Below, in pieces: positions 60,080 through 64,000 of a DNA stretch of 64,000 nucleotides. The position numbers and the translations under genes are program-made. Below the pieces are notes generated by a model. The model did no database searches and was not told the DNA's origin. It saw nothing but the letters and a program-made list of their open reading frames with translations. Within the stretch, counting starts at the first letter, position 1; every line of letters begins with the position of its first letter. Source of the DNA: Kitasatospora papulosa (lineage in GTDB: Bacteria; Actinomycetota; Actinomycetes; Streptomycetales; Streptomycetaceae); NCBI RefSeq assembly GCF_000717245.1, contig NZ_JNYQ01000003.1, positions 186,001-250,000 of the forward strand. Reading direction: 5' to 3'.

Positions 60080-60535
60080 ATGGACCGACTCAGGCGCGCG
60101 TCGGCGGCAGCCCTGCTCACAGCGGTGGCGCTGACCGGAGCGGTGGGCGGAGCCGCGGCTTCGTCCGGTGTCCCCGCACCGCCGTCCGGGAAGCGCGCGC
60201 AGGACCTGGCCGAGCGGCCGGCCGTCTCCGCCTACGCGACCGCGCGCAGCGTCGCGGCCTGGGAGGAGTTCCGTATCCACGGCGCGGCCCGGAACATCAC
60301 GTCCGGCACCCCGGTCACGCTGCAGCAGAGGCAGGGCGAGCGATGGGTGACGCTGCCCGCCACGATCAGGACCACCAGGAGTGGCGAGTACAGCATGCGT
60401 GTGAAGCTGGGCATCACGGGCGAGAACGCCCTCCGGATCGTCGGAGGCGGGGCCGTGTCCCCCGTCGTCCGCACCACCGTGACGGCGGTCGTGACCCCCG
60501 CGGTACCGGCGGCCTCGCCCACCACCGTGCGCTGA
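60080..60535 (+). CDS. small secreted protein of unknown function
   Basis: This is a 151-residue exported protein. The signal peptide (about 1-28) ends GGAAAS. The mature domain is beta rich: EFRIHGAARNITSGTPVTLQ, GERWVTLPATIRTTRSGEYS and MRVKLGITGENALRIVGGGA, like a single Ig-like fold used in wall or matrix proteins. The tail is Ala/Thr/Val/Pro rich. The ATG follows GGAGGAGAG. It ends at a 17-bp terminator. Confidence 0.75.
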   Translation: MDRLRRASAAALLTAVALTGAVGGAAASSGVPAPPSGKRAQDLAERPAVSAYATARSVAAWEEFRIHGAARNITSGTPVTLQQRQGERWVTLPATIRTTRSGEYSMRVKLGITGENALRIVGGGAVSPVVRTTVTAVVTPAVPAASPTTVR

Positions 60536-60552
60536 GCGTCCGACGCCCCGCA

Positions 60553-60591
60553 CACTCCGGCCGGCCCGCTTCCTGCGGGCCGGCCGGAGTG
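60553..60591. terminator. bidirectional terminator between the secreted protein and phosphoketolase genes
   Basis: A perfect 17-bp stem (60553-60569 with 60575-60591) has a TTCCT loop. It lies between convergent genes ending at 60535 and 60605. Confidence 0.88.
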
Positions 60592-60604
60592 CGTCGTCGG
60601 CTGT

Positions 60605-62992
60605 TCAGCCCTCCCAGGCCCAGTCGGCGACCTCGGGCATGTCCGTGCCGTGTTCCCGGATCCAGGCGTGGTGCCGGGTGCGGGCGTCCGACATCGCCTG
60701 CCGTACGGCGACGGCACGGACCCCCAGCCCGGGCACCCGGTCGAGCACGTCCATGACCAGCCGGTAGCGGTCCAGGTCGTTGCGGACCACCATGTCGAAC
60801 GGCGTGGTCGTGGTCCCCTCCTCCTTGTAGCCGCGCACATGGAGATGGGCGTGCCCCGCGCGCCGGTACGCGAGACGGTGCACCAGCCAGGGGTAGCCGT
60901 GGTAGGCGAAGATCACCGGCCTGTCCCGGGTGAAGACGGCGTCGTACTCCGCGTCGGGCATGCCGTGCGGGTGCTCCTCGTGCGGCAGCAGCCGGGTCAT
61001 GTCGACCACGTTGACCACACGCACGGCGAGCTCCGGAAGATGACGGCGCAGCAGTCCGGCCGCGGCCATCGTCTCCAGGGTGGGTACGTCGCCGGCACAG
61101 GCCAGCACCACGTCGGGTTCGCGGCTGCCGTCCTCGGTCCCGGCCCATTCCCAGACCCCGGCCCCCCGGGCGCAGTGCGCGCGTGCCTCGTCGAGGGTGA
61201 GCCAGTCGAAGCCGGGCTGCTTCCCGGCGACGATCACGTTGACGTAGTCACGGCTGCGCAGCACGTGATCGGCGGTGGACAGCAGAGTGTTGGCGTCCGG
61301 CGGCATGTAGACCCGGACGACTTCGGGACTCTTGTTGAGGATGTGGTCGACGAAGCCGGGGTCCTGGTGCGAGAAGCCGTTGTGGTCCTGACGCCAGACG
61401 TGCGAGGTGAGGAGGTAGTTCAGCGAGGCGACGGGTGCGCGCCAGTGCAGCCGCCGCGACGTGCGGAGCCACTTGATGTGCTGGTTGACCATCGAGTCGA
61501 CGATATGGGCGAAGGCCTCGTACGAGGAGAACAGGCCGTGCCGGCCGGTGAGGAGATAACCCTCCAGCCAGCCCTGGCACAGGTGTTCCGACAGGACTTC
61601 CATCACCCTGCCGTCACGGGCCAGATGTTCGTCGGTCGGAAGGACCTCCGCCTGCCAGGCCTTTCCGGTGGCCTCGTAGAGCGCGCCGAGGCGGTTGGAC
61701 TCGGTCTCGTCGGGCCCGACCACCCGGAAGTTCCTGCGGTCGGCGGTGGCCGCCATGACGTCCTCGAGCAGTCCGCCCAGGATCCGGGTGGGCTCGTGCA
61801 GGACGGTCCCCGGCCTGTCGACCCGCACCGCGTGGTTCTCGAGGGGCGGGAGCGGAAGGTCGCGCAGGAGCAGCCCGCCGTTGGCGTACGGTGTCGCCCC
61901 GAGCCGGGCGGTCCCCTCGGGAACGCATTCCAGGACCTGGGCGGTGGGCCTGCCCTCGGAGTCGAAGAGTTCCTCGGGGCGGTAGGAGCGCATCCACTCC
62001 TCGAGCTGACGCAGGTGATCGGGATTGTCCCGGACCCCGGGCAGCGGCACCTGGTGGGCCCGCCAGGTGTTCTCGACGGGGAGCCCGTCCACCTCCTCCG
62101 GGCCGGTCCAGCCCTTGGGGGTGCGCAGCACGATCATGGGCCAGCGGGGACGCGCGGACGCGCCTTCGGAGCGCGCCGCGCGCTGGTACCCGTCGATGCG
62201 GTCCACGGCGAGGTCCATGGCGGCGGCCAGCGCGCGGTGGACGACGGCCGGCTCGTCCCCCTCGACGTACACGGGATCGTGGCCGTATCCGCGCAGGAGT
62301 GCGTCGAGTTCGTCCTCGGGCAGCCGGGCCAGCACCGTGGGGTTCGCGATCTTGTACCCGTTGAGGTGCAGGACGGGCAGGACCGCGCCGTCGTGCACGG
62401 GGTCCAGGAACTTGTTGGAGTGCCAGGACGCGGCCAACGGTCCCGTCTCCGCCTCTCCGTCGCCGACCACACAGGCGACCAGCAGCTCGGGGTGGTCGAA
62501 GGCGGCGCCGTAGGCATGGGTCAGCGCGTACCCCAGCTCGCCGCCCTCATGGATGGACCCGGGGGTCTCCGGTGCGACATGGCTGGGAACACCGCCGGGG
62601 AAGGAGAACTGCTTGAACAGCGCGCCCATCCCGGCACGGTCGCGGCTGACATCGGGGTACGTCTCGGAGTAACTGCCCTCCAGCCACGAGTTGGCGAGGA
62701 CGGCGGGGCCGCCGTGGCCGGGCCCCCAGACGCACATCGCCCGGCGCTTCCGGGTCCGGACGATCCGGTTCAGATGGGTGTGGACCAGGTTCAGTCCGGG
62801 TGAGGTGCCCCAGTGGCCGAGCAGTCGCGGCTTGATGTGCTCGGGGGCCAGCGGCTCCTCCAGGAGGGGGTTGGCCATCAGATAGATCTGGCCGACCGCC
62901 AGGTAGTTGGCGGCACGCCAGTGCGCGTCCAGTGCCGCGATCTCAGCGTCGGAGGGGGCGGAGGCCCCGGACGGCGTTCGGGCGTCGGTCAT
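60605..62992 (-). CDS. xfp: xylulose/fructose-phosphate phosphoketolase
   Basis: This is a 795-residue thiamine-diphosphate enzyme. Signatures include HWGTSPGLNLVHTHLNRIVR, GPGHGGPAVLANSWLEGSYS, GELGYALTHAYGAAFDHPEL, VVGDGEAETGPLAASWHSNK (ThDP-Mg site) and NYLLTSHVWRQDHNGFSHQD. It cleaves xylulose 5-phosphate, and often fructose 6-phosphate, to acetyl phosphate. Start ATG 62992 follows GGGAGACG. It lies 35 bases after the aldehyde dehydrogenase on the same strand, so they are probably one operon. Confidence 0.96.
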   Translation of the reverse strand: MTDARTPSGASAPSDAEIAALDAHWRAANYLAVGQIYLMANPLLEEPLAPEHIKPRLLGHWGTSPGLNLVHTHLNRIVRTRKRRAMCVWGPGHGGPAVLANSWLEGSYSETYPDVSRDRAGMGALFKQFSFPGGVPSHVAPETPGSIHEGGELGYALTHAYGAAFDHPELLVACVVGDGEAETGPLAASWHSNKFLDPVHDGAVLPVLHLNGYKIANPTVLARLPEDELDALLRGYGHDPVYVEGDEPAVVHRALAAAMDLAVDRIDGYQRAARSEGASARPRWPMIVLRTPKGWTGPEEVDGLPVENTWRAHQVPLPGVRDNPDHLRQLEEWMRSYRPEELFDSEGRPTAQVLECVPEGTARLGATPYANGGLLLRDLPLPPLENHAVRVDRPGTVLHEPTRILGGLLEDVMAATADRRNFRVVGPDETESNRLGALYEATGKAWQAEVLPTDEHLARDGRVMEVLSEHLCQGWLEGYLLTGRHGLFSSYEAFAHIVDSMVNQHIKWLRTSRRLHWRAPVASLNYLLTSHVWRQDHNGFSHQDPGFVDHILNKSPEVVRVYMPPDANTLLSTADHVLRSRDYVNVIVAGKQPGFDWLTLDEARAHCARGAGVWEWAGTEDGSREPDVVLACAGDVPTLETMAAAGLLRRHLPELAVRVVNVVDMTRLLPHEEHPHGMPDAEYDAVFTRDRPVIFAYHGYPWLVHRLAYRRAGHAHLHVRGYKEEGTTTTPFDMVVRNDLDRYRLVMDVLDRVPGLGVRAVAVRQAMSDARTRHHAWIREHGTDMPEVADWAWEG

Positions 62993-63027
62993 GAGGCGTC
63001 TCCCTGGAGCAGTCGCGTGGGGCGGAT

Positions 63028-64000
63028 CTAGCGGGCGTCCGAGCCGGGCCCGTACCAGACGGTGGTGGCGTTGCAGAACTCGCGGATGCCGTGCCCGGCC
63101 AGCTCCCGGCCGTACCCGGAGCGCTTCACCCCGCCGAACGGCAGGGCCGGGTGGGAGGCGGTCATACCGTTGAAGAAGACCCCGCCGGCCTCCACGTCGC
63201 GCACACAGCGTTCCATCTCGTCCTCGTCCCGCGTCCAGACGTTGGAACTGAGCCCGAACGGGGTGTCGTTGGCGAGTTCCACGGCCTCGTCGAGGTCGGC
63301 CACCCGGTAGAGCGTCGCCACTGGTCCGAAGGTCTCCTCGCGGTGGATGCGCATGGCCGGGGTGATCCCGGTGAGGACCGTGGGCTCGTAGAACCAGCCA
63401 CGGTCGAGGCCGTCGGGGCGTCGGCCCCCGCACAGCGCCGTCGCGCCCTTGCCGAGGGCGTCGTGGACGAGTTCCTCCAGGTCGGTGCGGCCTTGCTCGC
63501 TGGAGAGCGGGCCCACGTCGGTGGACTCCTCCAGAGGGTCCCCGACGGTGAGGGCGCGCATCCCCGCGGTGAAGCGTTCGGCGAACGCGTCGTAGACGTC
63601 CGCGTGGACGATGAACCGCTTGGCGGCGATGCAGGACTGCCCGTTGTTCTGGACGCGGGCGGTCACCGCCGTGTCGGCGGCCTTCTCGACGTCGGCGGAC
63701 GGCAGGACGACGAAGGGGTCGCTGCCGCCCAGTTCCAGCACGGTCTTCTTCACCTCGTCCCCCGCGACGGAGGCGACGGCCCGGCCGGCCGGTTCGCTGC
63801 CGGTGAGGGTCGCGGCGGCGACCCTGGGGTCGCGCAGGACGGCTTCGACGGCGCCCGAGCCGACGAGCAGGGTCTGGAAGCAGCCCTCGGGGAATCCCGC
63901 CCTGGTGAAGAGGTCCTCGATGTAGAGGGCGGTCTGCGGGACGTTCGACGCGTGCTTGAGCAGGCCGGTGTTGCCGGCCATGAGCGCGGGCGCGGCGAAG
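63028..64000 (-). CDS. aldehyde dehydrogenase, C-terminal part (start outside window)
   Basis: This frame stays open to the end of the window. The visible ~323 residues of a usual 455-500 cover half the NAD domain and the catalytic domain. TVLELGGSDPFVVLPSADVE supplies the general base Glu. NNGQSCIAAKRFIVHADVYD supplies the catalytic Cys. EETFGPVATLYRVADLDEAV and PFGGVKRSGYGRELAGHGIR complete the family pattern. It is most like succinate-semialdehyde dehydrogenases, but the substrate is not fixed. It lies upstream of xfp in the same operon. Confidence 0.9.
   Translation of the reverse strand, partial: FAAPALMAGNTGLLKHASNVPQTALYIEDLFTRAGFPEGCFQTLLVGSGAVEAVLRDPRVAAATLTGSEPAGRAVASVAGDEVKKTVLELGGSDPFVVLPSADVEKAADTAVTARVQNNGQSCIAAKRFIVHADVYDAFAERFTAGMRALTVGDPLEESTDVGPLSSEQGRTDLEELVHDALGKGATALCGGRRPDGLDRGWFYEPTVLTGITPAMRIHREETFGPVATLYRVADLDEAVELANDTPFGLSSNVWTRDEDEMERCVRDVEAGGVFFNGMTASHPALPFGGVKRSGYGRELAGHGIREFCNATTVWYGPGSDAR

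Overview
The window is a stretch of Streptomyces chromosome, probably close to the S. griseus/SirexAA-E type of cellulolytic soil streptomycete. The reasons are very high GC with strong third-position bias, a complete whiE-type spore-pigment polyketide locus, a geosmin synthase, an NsdA-like regulator of differentiation, secreted CBM2 cellulases with CebR-type operators, a class F sortase and a DinB/mycothiol-type enzyme. I see no tRNA, rRNA, CRISPR array, transposase, integrase or phage gene. Genes run on both strands in short operons, and many convergent pairs are separated by long perfect hairpins.

Layout. 1-3.1 kb: end of an alpha/beta hydrolase, a GNAT, a PepSY lipoprotein and two small Streptomyces proteins (DUF5133, DUF6296). 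3.2-7.8 kb: fructose PTS operon (DeoR regulator, 1-phosphofructokinase, EIIABC, HPr, and a tyrosine-phosphatase-like protein 1 nt after HPr). 7.8-10.9 kb: small conserved genes, a DUF2000/AraC divergent pair, DinB and DUF4230. 11-16.8 kb: divergent GH48 and GH6 cellulases, each promoter carrying a CebR-like operator. 16.8-23.7 kb: VanZ, TPR protein, zinc-independent-type L33, PP2C phosphatase, NsdA-like regulator divergent from a TTA-containing phosphotransferase. 23.7-29.7 kb: N-acetylmuramoyl-L-alanine amidase, geosmin synthase, ACT protein, secreted beta-helix protein. 29.7-38.1 kb: O-methyltransferase and the spore-pigment cluster (ORFI-VII on minus, ORFVIII divergent on plus). 38.1-44.6 kb: a tandem alpha/beta-hydrolase fusion, a PaaK-like ligase, sortase F with a neighbouring surface protein, and an acyl-CoA ligase. 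45-49.4 kb: Tat-exported serine hydrolase, SIMPL protein and a GH10-CBM2 xylanase. The hydrolase and xylanase upstream regions share GAAA/TTTC inverted repeats. 49.5-60.5 kb: FAD oxidoreductase, DinB-like protein, a soluble Ser/Thr kinase with a TPR array, an RlmG-like methyltransferase, a secreted endonuclease, a glutaminase-STAS protein with a coupled leader ORF, a baeRF-family protein and a small secreted protein. 60.6-64 kb: phosphoketolase and the end of an aldehyde dehydrogenase.

Themes. Plant-polymer degradation (GH48, GH6, GH10) sits with sugar uptake (fructose PTS) and developmental functions (spore pigment, geosmin, NsdA-like). I did not find a clearly undescribed multi-gene defence or mobile system. 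The strongest leads are regulatory architecture (divergent cellulase promoters with an ~820-nt GH6 leader, the coupled glutaminase leader, the TTA codon beside the NsdA-like regulator) and unusual proteins (PTP inside a PTS operon, sortase F partner lacking an LPXTG motif, tandem hydrolase, soluble kinase-TPR). All functional calls come from reading the sequence; no database search was run.
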